Assembly: GCA_008508345.1 (NCBI GenBank)
Contig: QNGE01002978.1
Coordinates: 1 to 64,000, forward strand
From: Paragonimus westermani
Lineage: Eukaryota; Platyhelminthes; Trematoda; Plagiorchiida; Troglotrematidae
Direction of reading: 5' to 3'
Length of the DNA stretch: 64,000 nucleotides
In this document: piece after piece, positions 24,681 to 34,257 of the stretch
Layout: each line of letters starts with the position of its first letter
How positions within the stretch are numbered: the stretch's first letter is position 1
The notes under the pieces: model-generated
Told to the model about the DNA's origin: nothing
What the model saw: the letters and a program-made list of their open reading frames with translations, nothing else
Databases searched by the model: none
Position numbers and translations under genes: made by a program

Positions 24681-25359
24681 GGTAGATGACATTTACAGAA
24701 TATGTTCAGAAACTAGAAACTGGGAGAGTCGTAGAGCTCGGGAAATACTTGGTTATAATAGGTGCTGGAAGTGAACCATTTGTCGATACAATTGACTCCG
24801 ATGGTTAGATTGTTCGAACCCACTTGTGAGCGTCCCTTGATTAGCCCTGTCACATTAAAACAAAATGAACTAACGGAAGGTTTTGAAGATCGATTACCCA
24901 TACCCGTCTTGCTGACCATTTTCTTAGTTTTTTTTCCCGTTTTTATACTGGACCGCATTGTACATAGCTTACTCTGTATCAACGTTTATTTACTCTGAGT
25001 AAATTGAATGGCGCCGAGCAGATTGGTGAGAAGGTAGACATGATCGAATCCTAAGCGAAAATCTTGTGGTTGAGTAGAGCAAGGTGAGACATTCTGACCA
25101 CAACCTCTTAGGATCATCCAAGTGTCTCAGGTTTCCAGTCATCATCGCTGCGGTTTAGGTGATCTGTGTGAGGCAGTTTCAGTGTTTGGTCAGGGGAAAA
25201 AAGAACCGCTAAAAGGGGGTTAAAGGGTTTTGTCAATAATAATAGTAACAACACTAAAAATGGTAATAACATATTTGTTCATAGGTTCAACGGCACTATC
25301 AACGTTCACTGGTCAGAGGAGTCTACTACTTCACAAGACTTCAGTTCGTGTATGACGTC
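24681..25359. other. Upstream region of EF-A
   Basis: Contains a 78-codon + frame (24762-24998) whose end is hydrophobic (VLLTIFLVFFPVFIL), without a recognised family. The promoter or trans-splice site of the EF-hand gene should lie here, but I cannot pinpoint it. Confidence 0.35.
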
Positions 25360-25485
25360 ATGTCCTTTCAAAAATTACTGGAGCAAGAATTTAACCTGCT
25401 GGATAAATCACGTTGTGGTTTTCTCACAAAAGAGGATATTCGAAGACTTGCTTACGCTTTCGGTTTACCTCCAATAGCAGCTCAG
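25360..25485 (+). CDS. EF-A exon 1 (EF-hand 1)
   Basis: Codes for residues 1-42, from MSFQKLLEQEF to the end of the exiting helix (FGLPPIAAQ). It ends in phase 0 at the donor CAG|GTTAGT. The loop DKSRCGFLTKED has S at position 3, C at 5 and D at 12, so its Ca2+ binding is probably weak. It has the same length (126 nt) and phase as exon 1 of the paralogue at 41658-41783. Confidence 0.85.
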
Positions 25486-28400
25486 GTTAGTATATAGCCG
25501 CTTGTTTCGAGTAACCTGGAATGATTCGGTTTAAACTAAAGTATAAACAAATCAATAAAGACTTTGAAGTCACCGTGGAGTTTATTAATCGATGGCTAAG
25601 AATCGTAAGATGAACGGAAAATTTTATTGAATCCAGTGTTTTGATCTATATGTTGGCCTAGTTTTATTCAGTCGATTTGGAAACTAATTTTTTCAATTCG
25701 GAATTTGGTCATATTCGGTTGCAGATTCCACATTTACGTTTGAACGAGCCACTAGATTCAATTTCAACTTTTGTTAAAAGATATCCACAACGAATGTTTT
25801 TTCACATTTCTGATGAGAATTTCGGTTCGTTTGTTTGTAAGATGTGAGCAGGCTGATCACTATGTTACAGCTCACTGAATTTGGTGCTCGAATGCCAGTA
25901 ACAGGACTTCCGGGCTGCTACGATAAAATCTTGTCAGTCTAAAATTTTCCCGCCCACCTGTGACCGTGTGCATTGTATGAGGATTTAGACTTATCTACTT
26001 ACCCATTAAACTGTTAGTCCTAAGTAGCCGAACTTTCAGCGACACGGTTTTTGCGAATAACGTTCTGTTTGCTTGATTTTTCCAAGAAGAGACATGTGAT
26101 TTCCGTTCTATGATCACGTGGTCTGAAATTCTTCGTTAAATTAGAGTCAAAAATTTTACCCAACTTGGTGAGAAATATATTGGGTTGGAGATGAGTAGTA
26201 TCGTGATTCTAGGTTTACACTTCGTATATCATTCACAACTAACGTGATGATGAGATTGGTACTGATTAAAATATATCTCCGTAGGATGTTTGTACCACTT
26301 AACACTGTATCGAGCGATTCGGGTCGTAGATGGTGTCTATTTTCCGTACTTTCAGTTTAAATGTTGAAATAGGTTAATCAGGTCACCATTGACAGCTGAC
26401 GAAGTCGTTCATCAAACAAACACTGGCGTGCGAAGTTTCCCACTTGAACCACCCAGGATGAGGCATGAATGTGTGTGTGAATAAAGTGCTAGCCCGATGA
26501 ATCAATCAGAGTGCAACGGCTATGTAACTGACCACACTGGGCTATCTAACCACGAAGTAGCCTGAACCACTGGACATTGGTTTAACGTGTAGTTGGCTAT
26601 ATTTGGTCACTAACTCATGATATATAAGCACATGAAATATATTCAATTGTCGAACTGGTAGTAGGCATTACAGCGCTAGTATTTGGGGCGAGGGCGTACA
26701 GCAAGGATCCAAGGGTACCATCTGAGTCTGAATAAAACGTTTGAAAGGGAAAAAGACGCGTTCTGTCAGTGGCGACGGGGATGGAATTCGAACCCACGAG
26801 GGGAAACTCCAATGGATTAACGTTACATGATTAAGCTCACTTGTGATTACCTTGTAGCTCATATATGCTTTTATGTGGGCTGATTAACTTAACGGCTAAT
26901 TTTTTGTAACTCGCTAACAACCAGCCTGGGGTTGCCATGAGAACTTAGAGTTTCATTAGCCGCTGATCCTCTACAACCCGGAATGGTTTGGGATCAGTCG
27001 GTTATTCCATTTTGGTGTGTGTACGATGGGTGATTCTACTGTTGTTTACAGTTTACGAAACAACTTTCTTTGCGATTTGTGTAACCATCGTCGTTTCACA
27101 TGTTCGTAAACTCTGCTTGATCATGCACACCTCGGGCTTGGATGCTGTCTAATCTCGTCGCTTAGCTTGCAAAAGCTTGGTCACCAATCTGCGTGACATT
27201 GTCAGTGCGAATTCGCATGAAGAAGTCTGATCATTTTCGAGACTGAATTATTTCAGTACTAACGGGAGGTTCCACTGATGAGTTGTAAGGACAACCAACA
27301 AGTGTTGAAACGGTCAAAGTTCAGTCACTTAAGGTTGGACCGTGGGTGATAATCGGTGAGTGTCCTGATCGTTGACTCACCCCTTGCCCTTGTTGTGTCC
27401 TTATTTCCTAGTCCACTGTGGTTTTTTTCCGAGTCCACAGGTAAAATTCAATGGTAAACTTCAATGAATTGTCGTGCATACAGAGTTTGTGTCTGGCTAG
27501 GCGCCATCAAGTTTTCCGACTCGAAATGATGGTGACAGTTGTCAATACATAATGGTACACAAATTTTGGTCGACTATGTTTATTCTCATTTCGAAGTCCT
27601 TGTTCACTTTCCTTCCAGATTGGTCATCTTAGTACACATTCCATTATCTGTAGGAAAATTTGCAAAACGCATTGATCAGAAGTACACCTCAACACCACTG
27701 TCTTCGGGAATGGGCTGCACACAGATTTTTGAACATATGGCTTTCTCCCGCTTTCCTCAATTCCAATGAAATGCAGTTTGTCTTTGATCGATTTCATCGT
27801 GATCTGCTACAACCCGCTTTAAGTACTATTGCAGGTCTTCTGGAAACAAATACGGGGGCTTCCGATTAGGACATCCAGAAATAACATGACAAATTCCAGC
27901 CCAGTAAAGGCAGTTTCATTCGATAAATTTCTTCCCCTTTGGTACGCTAGGGGTTGGCAGTGAAGTTTTCGACTTAACTTATCAACTTGTGGTTCAAATA
28001 ACTGAGATGCAGTTTGTTCAAGCTAAGCTAGGAGTATAACCTAGACCTAATAATATGCATATACGGCGCCATAAGCGATTTTAATAGTTCACAGAATTTG
28101 AAAGTAACAGCCTTTTTAAATTCTTAGTTGTCTTTCAGTCAATTAATTCACGAAACTTCCATCATTTAAAAGTAGTCCAAGTTGTTACGGCCGATTCCAT
28201 TATGTGAGCACGTTAACTCAACAGTAGATTGATAATAGCTACCACTCTCGCACTAGCGTTTTTATTCCGACTTACGGGCGCAGCCGACAAGGATAGTTTA
28301 ATGTTTAATTACCTTCTGGCTGTATGAGATAAAAACGGAGCTCCTGGAACCACGTTATTATCGCAAACCTCATGAAGTAGCAAGTGTTTCCTGAGTTTAT

Positions 28401-31400
28401 TCACTATGCGTTCTGACTGCTACTCATGTTCCGTCACGTCTGGCGTGAAACGACAAGGATTATAGTCGTCAAGCTTGTCTCACATGAACCGGCTTACAGG
28501 CGTTTGCACGGGACACACTTATGTTCGATTAATGGGCTCTAATCAGAACCAAATTGTGCAACTGGAAGTAAAAGTTGCAGTAACTTTACCGAACTAAAGG
28601 TGTCAATGGCGAACACCGGAAAGAATAAAAATTGTGGAAAAAGTGGTCTTAACGTTTGAGCGCAGATTTTGCTTTCCACCGGACTTCATAACCAGTTCCC
28701 TTCGGAACATCGCAGTTGGGCCGAGTCGTCTCTAGGGTGTCATTCTTTTCCAGTGACATCTGAATTTTAGCCGACTTTCTACAGAACAAACCGTGTTAAT
28801 CATGACGTCACTGACTTCACGATAGACAAGAGTAAATCATCCTACATGGGGATTCAGCTGGTTTTTCTTTTGAATATTTTTAAAATTAACCAATTGAATC
28901 CTTAGTTGGATTCGCCTTGATGCAATCGTAACATGACCATACTGTTTCAAACAAAACCACGTAAGTAACTGCACTTCGTTGTAAAAAAAACTCTAAAATT
29001 AGTTTCGGAAAAACTAGATAATTAGCAGCTATTTTGCATGTCGTCAGGTACTGCAACCGATGTCTACATCCATATAAACCACTCTGTTCAAGCGCTGCCA
29101 ACCCGTCAACCCGAACCAAAATAAGAAAAAAAATCAGAGTTTCTGAGCAAAATTTAAGCTCGTTTATTATGGTATGTTGTGTCCAGCTATTGCTATTCAG
29201 AGTGACGTTGATGGGCATTTGCGTGAGAATTTGACAATTTTTGTCTCCCGATATAGTTGCGCTGCTCAGCGGGTGCAACGTTTTTCGTGTCCTGGCACGT
29301 TGTTTTTTGCTGGTTTGAATCTGGCCGAATCACAGATTTTCACTCTCGGAGCTCTTCCAAGTTTGTTGAATACTTCATATGACCTACTCTTAATAAAACT
29401 GGGATGCATTTTTGTCTGCGTATTAAGTACTCTATGACACTAATTCTAATACATACTCCTTCGTTTCCTGATAGCTAATGTCGGACGTATTATTCAGCGT
29501 TCATTTGTTGAATGTTACAGGTGCGGTAAACAGGAACTAACTATTGACACAATTGCTGGAATTCGGCTACATTTAGAACCGAACTGGATATTCTTCCATC
29601 GCCCAAATACGCTTCAGGATCTGTATGTTTTATCCACAAAAGTCAATGGCATGATCAGCTGAAATAGTTTATTTCAAGAACATCCGTTTATATTTACCTG
29701 GGTGAAATTGTCGTACATCAGATTCTTAGGTTATTGTTTCGAATTACACAAATGCGTTCTAGTCATATAGTGGCTTTTCTGAGGTAAGCGAATCATCTCC
29801 CTCGTAAAGGAACTCTTCTAGTGTCATGAAGTTTTCTAAGTTCAGACATGTAGACCACGAAGTAATCCAACCAATTTCGTTTCGTTCTTATTTTGAAAAA
29901 CAGTTTCAAGACAATTCAAATCCACCACTGCACAACTGTAAAAGATTTGATGCACTGATAGTTTACGCTATACCGCTAGTGGAGAATTCGCTCCTTGCGG
30001 TTGTGTCGATAGGTGGTGTTAATTTGAGGGTGTTTTATATGTCCTCTTCCAGATACTGAGTATTCTCGTGTTAAGGACAATGTATTCTTCCGCCGAATAT
30101 AGCTAATCATCCTCCATAGAATCGTGGTCACTCATCACAGGAAGCGTAACGTAGCCTACATAGCCGGTTTCATCCATGTCCCAACATCTTGTCTTTACTA
30201 ACAAATGGTATCCAGTGCTTGAATTTCATTCAGGTCACTTGTGATATGAAGCGTTGCACTTTCTATTTTGATGACATCCGTGCTGTTTGCCGCTTGCCTT
30301 ATTCAGACTTTTGACGAACGATACTGATGATCGGAAAAATGCTCTGCCCGTGTTTATGTGTAACACATTATTGGTCGGTTATTTGTAATACTCACCGTCT
30401 TAGTGTTCGTTCAACTTTTGCATAAAATATGCTTACTGGAGCTATTTGGGGATGGGGTGACTTTTACATTTGTTCATTCAATAACATCGATGCTTACGGA
30501 GGGATGGATCAAGTGCCGAAGTGTGGGTGACTGCCTTTTCACGTTGCTTAAATCGGTGAGTCTAAAGGTTGCAACAACAAAGGAAGATAAGGTTATTATC
30601 GACGCCTAACCGTACCTTTTTTCCATCAGATATATTCCCCCTATATGTCGTTGTAACCTCCTTGTTATTTCCATTTCATTTTTGTTAGGAATTTTTGGAA
30701 TACTGCGATACAGATCAGGATGGACGTGTGTCTAAAGCCGAGTTCCATGATGCTCAATTACGAAGGAAAACCAGAAGATTAAGGTAATTAATAATCGATG
30801 ATATTGCAATATTTCTGTCGTGACTTCTTGTTAAACCATGATAGTCTTAAAGGTGGAAATGTTATAAGCAAACCTTAATTTAAAAAAATGTCAGTTTTGT
30901 TTTTGCTTAGCCGTGTAGTCTGTCTCTTACAAACTGGTCAGCCTTCATCTATCAGCTGACCACTTGCAAACAGAATATCTAGAATGCATTTTCGTTCTCA
31001 TTAAAGCTAACTAACAGTTCATATATCTGTTGCGACCGAGAAAGATAGTCCGGATGAGGTTTCCCGAGATAAACATGTTGAATATCCTGCAACTGACTAC
31101 ACATTAAACATGATTCTCTGATTTTATAAAGACGCCTAGTCACCATTATTAGTGATTAGGATCTGAAACGGTAGCTGTCCTTTTGGCCTCAACATATAAC
31201 ACAGTGCTATGACTGCCGATTAAATTTAATTATCAGAAGTCATTAAACTTACAGTAGATAATGTTGCTGATGTAGAGTTATTCAGTAATTACGTTAGTAT
31301 GAGTTGAACATTATTTTCGGTGAGTATCATCACTCGCACTTGTATAGAATACTCAGCCAGCCCCTCTTCAAAGGAGGTAGTAAACTCGAGTTCACCCATT

Positions 31401-32109
31401 CTTGATGCTAGTAGCTAATGCATACCCTTGTCAAAATCAGGATCTTAACTGTTATGAGGCCACTAAGTAAGCAACCGTTCCACCAAATTGGCATTAACAA
31501 GCAAACAACTCTTATTAATAAAGAGTACAAGAATCTATTGAGCCAGACTCATTGTATCAGTAGCGATGATAAATATCGCGCACAAAAGATTATTTCAAGA
31601 TTGGTGAACTCGGTAAAATCGGTAAAATCATATTAACTCTACCCACATTGTAATGAGGACAAAGTAGTGCTCATCGAAAGTTACGTACCAACACATATTC
31701 AATACGTTTTATGTTAACTGGTGGATACTGACGAAAAATCCACTACTACTTGCAGTTGTTCTGTGAAATTTTAGGCAAATCTGAAAATCTACGATTTACC
31801 TGTTTTGCAGAGTTTCACTATAAAAGTCTTGAAGTGTTACTAACTTTCCGTATATCTTTTGAATTTTGATGTCTACGTTATTGTCGTTTGTTATGACCAA
31901 GCCAAAAAGATGTTACTACTGTATACACACGTTGGGACTCTTCTGGACAAGGTCGATTGGATTATGAAAAGTTTTTGCGAAATCTTAAACCACTGAACAG
32001 ACAATGGTCAGATGCACAACTGAAGAAGTTGTTCAAGAAATATGACAAATCAAACAAGGGATACCTGACGAAGGATGAATTTGATACGTTGGCACGGGAT
32101 CAGTCATAA
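25360..32109 (+). CDS. EF-A: four-EF-hand calcium-binding protein, 3 exons, 142 aa
   Basis: Three-exon gene joined at 25360-25485, 30689-30783 and 31902-32109; introns are 5203 and 1118 bp with GT/AG ends. The product is a small calmodulin-like protein of 142 residues (calmodulin is about 149) with no signal peptide or membrane segment, so it is presumably cytosolic. Loops lie at residues 15-26 (DKSRCGFLTKED), 49-60 (DTDQDGRVSKAE), 86-97 (DSSGQGRLDYEK) and 122-133 (DKSNKGYLTKDE). Only loop 2 has the full D-x-D-x-D-G...E ligand set. Loop 1 ends in D, loop 3 lacks the last acidic ligand, and loop 4 has K at position 5. The start was chosen because the ATG at 25360 opens directly on the first helix; the ATG at 25352 is in another frame. 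The family binds Ca2+ and acts as sensor or buffer, and many fluke members are tegumental. The target is unknown. It is a paralogue of the convergent gene at 34050-41783. Confidence 0.85.
25486..30688 (+). other. Intron 1 of EF-A
   Basis: 5.2 kb intron. Apart from a tRNA-Ser-like remnant on the minus strand near 26770-26855, I see only short open frames (for example 27539-27769 and 28886-29278) without recognisable domains or flanking splice signals. It is nearly the same size as intron 1 of the paralogue (5118 bp), but I found no obvious sequence match between the two. Confidence 0.6.
26770..26855 (-). pseudogene. tRNA-Ser-like pseudogene or SINE head
   Basis: On the minus strand: GTGAGCTTAATCATG (D-arm-like), TAATCCATTGGAG (anticodon-arm 3' side of Ser type), a TTTCCCC variable arm, GTGGGTTCGAATTCC (T arm) and CCCCGTCGCCA. 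The anticodon stem is broken and the 5' acceptor half does not pair. A genomic CCA follows directly, which points to retrotransposition of a tRNA or to a tRNA-Ser-derived SINE. It lies in intron 1 of EF-A. Confidence 0.45.
30689..30783 (+). CDS. EF-A exon 2 (EF-hand 2)
   Basis: A 95-nt exon after the acceptor TTTGTTAG, entered in phase 0 and left in phase 2 (donor AAG|GTAATT). It codes EFLEYCDTDQDGRVSKAEF followed by a basic linker (RRKTRRL). The loop DTDQDGRVSKAE is fully canonical. Sequence agreement with 36445-36539 in the paralogue and identical phases support this exon. Confidence 0.87.
30784..31901 (+). other. Intron 2 of EF-A
   Basis: 1118 bp intron containing a worn minus-strand copy of the hammerhead SINE at about 31351-31480. 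A short GGTAAAATC duplication lies near 31615. No other element is recognised. Confidence 0.6.
31351..31480 (-). mobile_element. Hammerhead SINE copy 3, badly worn
   Basis: Minus-strand remnant inside intron 2 of the + strand EF-hand gene. CAGCCAGCCCCTCTTCAAAG, AAACTCGAGTTCACCCATT and GCATACCCTTGTC align in order with the copy at 42075-42305, and beyond them GAGGCCACTAAGTAAGCAACC matches the tRNA-like head weakly. The ribozyme core no longer has its conserved boxes apart from TGAAC and CTCGAG. Confidence 0.55.
31902..32109 (+). CDS. EF-A exon 3 (EF-hands 3 and 4, stop)
   Basis: A 208-nt last exon. The acceptor ATGACCAAG|C at 31901/31902 is chosen because its single leading base completes the split Ser codon (AG|C) left by exon 2; the nearby AAAAAG would give the wrong phase. 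It codes hand 3 (DSSGQGRLDYEK, non-canonical), a linker (LKPLNRQWSDAQ), and hand 4 (DKSNKGYLTKDE), ending ...LARDQS and TAA at 32107. Confidence 0.82.
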
Positions 32110-32143
32110 AATTGCGACGTTCCACCATTTTTCTTCTTTTAAC

Positions 32144-32149
32144 AATAAA
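32144..32149 (+). promoter_or_regulatory. Poly(A) signal AATAAA of EF-A
   Basis: AATAAA lies 35 nt after the TAA of the + strand EF-hand gene, a usual distance for a short flatworm 3' UTR. The signal is read directly; its use is inferred. Confidence 0.6.
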
Positions 32150-33933
32150 CTGCTTTACACAACAACTAAATCCAAAGGTGACTTCTGCTGCTTAATGGGG
32201 TTGTTACCTATATAAATTGAACATCGATTACAGCTGATTACAGCTTTTTGCATTCAGACGGACTTTTAATCGATCCATTTGAAATAAAATGCTCCAGTGT
32301 TAAAACCTTATAACAGTTTTGTTCTAATTTGATCGATATTCATGAAAAAACTTTGCTTGCAATAGACAGTTTATTCTTGCATAATATGCAGACAATTTTA
32401 CACGGTCAGGTTTCGAATAACAACTGATAATTTTCCCTAAAGCAGCCTATTATAACAGAAAACCACAGAGAGAAAACTATTCTGACACTTAACGTGTTAA
32501 TCGGCCGAAGCATGAAAAAAGACAGAAGATTGCGTCATCGGTGACTGAAAGTACACTTTACGTTACGCCTTTTGAGACAATCTCACGCTGTAACACAAAG
32601 ATTTCCTACTGTATCAATTTTCTGTTGGACACAATATGCATGGCATGGTCATTTGACTAATGACACTGATTCCTCATAGTCGACTGTGTCGACCGACTGA
32701 ACTGCTCTTAATGTTACCACTCCTTGAAGATTTATTGGTTCAATCGCCAGCACTAAGCCAACTTGGCCAGCTGAATTTCCAAACACTTTCAGGTAAAATT
32801 GAGGGTCGGAATTGAACTTTTACACGGGAATTTGCTTGCGGATCGTGTTTTGTTAACTCGACATAAGTTAGTCGATGGAATTAGAACAAACATGGAGTTG
32901 GTGTCTGTTTGCTTTCGAATTCACTGTTGTTTCTGTATTGTGTGCTGTTCATTGCAAAATTTTGAACCAATCAGTGATTTAGGTCCAAAACCTGTTGACT
33001 AATAACGGGGTGGTATCACAAATGTATCAAAACCAAGAAGGTTTTACCACAGAGTTTGACGGTGCGGAAAATAGTCTGATGCTTGTTCAACTTAGTTTGA
33101 GTGGCGATCCGCTGAACACCTGTACACTTTGGTTGAACTACCGGGTTTTGTCGTTGGAGCAACAAGAGCACAAGAAACAGAATGCAGCGATTTTGTTTTA
33201 ACATTTTAAGGGGTTTATGTCAATGTTTGATCCGTTGAGTTCCTCACTGGCTTCTCCTTAATTTCTTTTCAGAAAAAGCTTACAACCTCAAACTGGTTAT
33301 TTTGTGTATATAAAGAACGGAGTATCCGGAATAATTGATAGGAATTGAGAAGACCGCCTTTGCGCTGAAACAAAACAACGTAAATAACACAGGTTTTGTA
33401 CAATTAAGCGGTTATTTTGCATAAACACAATACATTGCTTCCAAGCACTTCAAGAATTCCGCTGAGGATATCGCAAATTTCAGTCGTTTCATTCGAACGT
33501 CTTCAGAAATGTGATGAACTCCACTAATGGTCCACCAAACAGTAACATAGACAAGCGAATGGCCCAATTATTTTTTTCTCATGACAAATCTAACGACACA
33601 CCATCACTGTACTTTGTTTAACGTGCCTTCAACAGGTGGTAATTGGATTAATCTTTGTAATGAATACTTCCGGCTTACCCTGAACGTGGGGTATCTGGAC
33701 GGAACCACAAGTGCTGCAGTGTAAAACATTCATGGTTGCGTTTAACTGCAGGTGTTCTTTAACGAGTCAATTCGGAAACAGATCTGGTCAACTATATGCA
33801 AAAGGTTCATACTGGTGCTATCGACATACAATGGTTGTTGTCTCATACTCATACTTTCATTTCTTCATTTAATCATCATCATTAGGTCATGTATTTACTC
33901 CAAGTTCCACGAAAACACTTACTTGTGCCCCAC
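32150..33933. other. Region between convergent EF-hand genes
   Basis: Apart from the weak two-exon candidate at 32660-33313, there are short open frames at 32799-33002 and 32995-33201 that probably mean nothing. Confidence 0.4.
32660..33313 (+). CDS. Possible two-exon small ORF between the EF-hand genes (speculative)
   Basis: The ATG at 32660 opens 44 codons (MTLIPHSRLCRPTELLLMLP, then LLEDLLVQSPALSQLGQLNF...) to a donor TCAG|GTAAAA at 32792. The acceptor ATTTCTTTTCAG leads to 33273-33313 (KAYNLKLVILCI, TAA), and the phases agree. It would give a 57-residue Leu-rich peptide. There is no family match. It lies in the 1.8 kb between convergent genes and could be chance. Confidence 0.18.
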
Positions 33934-33939
33934 TTTATT
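33934..33939 (-). promoter_or_regulatory. Poly(A) signal AATAAA of EF-B
   Basis: On the minus strand AATAAA occurs 111 nt past the stop codon of the EF-B gene, inside CTTAATAAAGTGG. It is the first such hexamer downstream of the stop. Confidence 0.5.
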
Positions 33940-33977
33940 AAGACCCATAACAGAGCGAAAATCTTTCTTCCAGTAGC

Positions 33978-33990
33978 ATATATATATATT
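33978..33990. repeat. Short (AT)n run
   Basis: CATATATATATATT tract in the 3' UTR of EF-B. A similar tract is at 43150-43162. Confidence 0.7.
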
Positions 33991-34049
33991 TTTTGACATG
34001 CATCATGTTTGCTGAGTTCAAGAGTGAGTTAGAAAACAAACGCAAAAAT

Positions 34050-34257
34050 TTACAGTTTGTCACGAACAAAGTTCAAAAATTCTTCATAATCTAATTGTTT
34101 ATCCTTATTTTTATCGTGTTCCTCAATCCATTTTCTCACTTCTGACTTGGAAACCAGATTTTTCTGTTCCTCTAAAAATGTCTTCAGTTCTTTACATGAA
34201 ATGCTTCCTGAATGATCTTTGTCGGCCTTCTTAAACATGGCTCGAAGCTGAGCTTCA
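34050..34257 (-). CDS. EF-B exon 3 (EF-hands 3 and 4, stop)
   Basis: A 208-nt last exon after acceptor TTTCCACAG. It starts with the T that completes Ser74, then EAQLRAMFKKADKDHSG... and ends ...EEFLNFVRDKL with TAA at 34052-34050. Hand 3 (DKDHSGSISCKE) is canonical and hand 4 (DKNKDKQLDYEE) nearly so. The frame stays open upstream to 34328, but the acceptor and the paralogue place the exon border at 34257. Confidence 0.9.

Noticed and set aside
27276..27300. CTGATGAGTTGTAAGGACAA as a hammerhead core
   Set aside because: A stem II-like hairpin exists, but GAAA is replaced by CAAC and no cleavage triplet with stem I is found.
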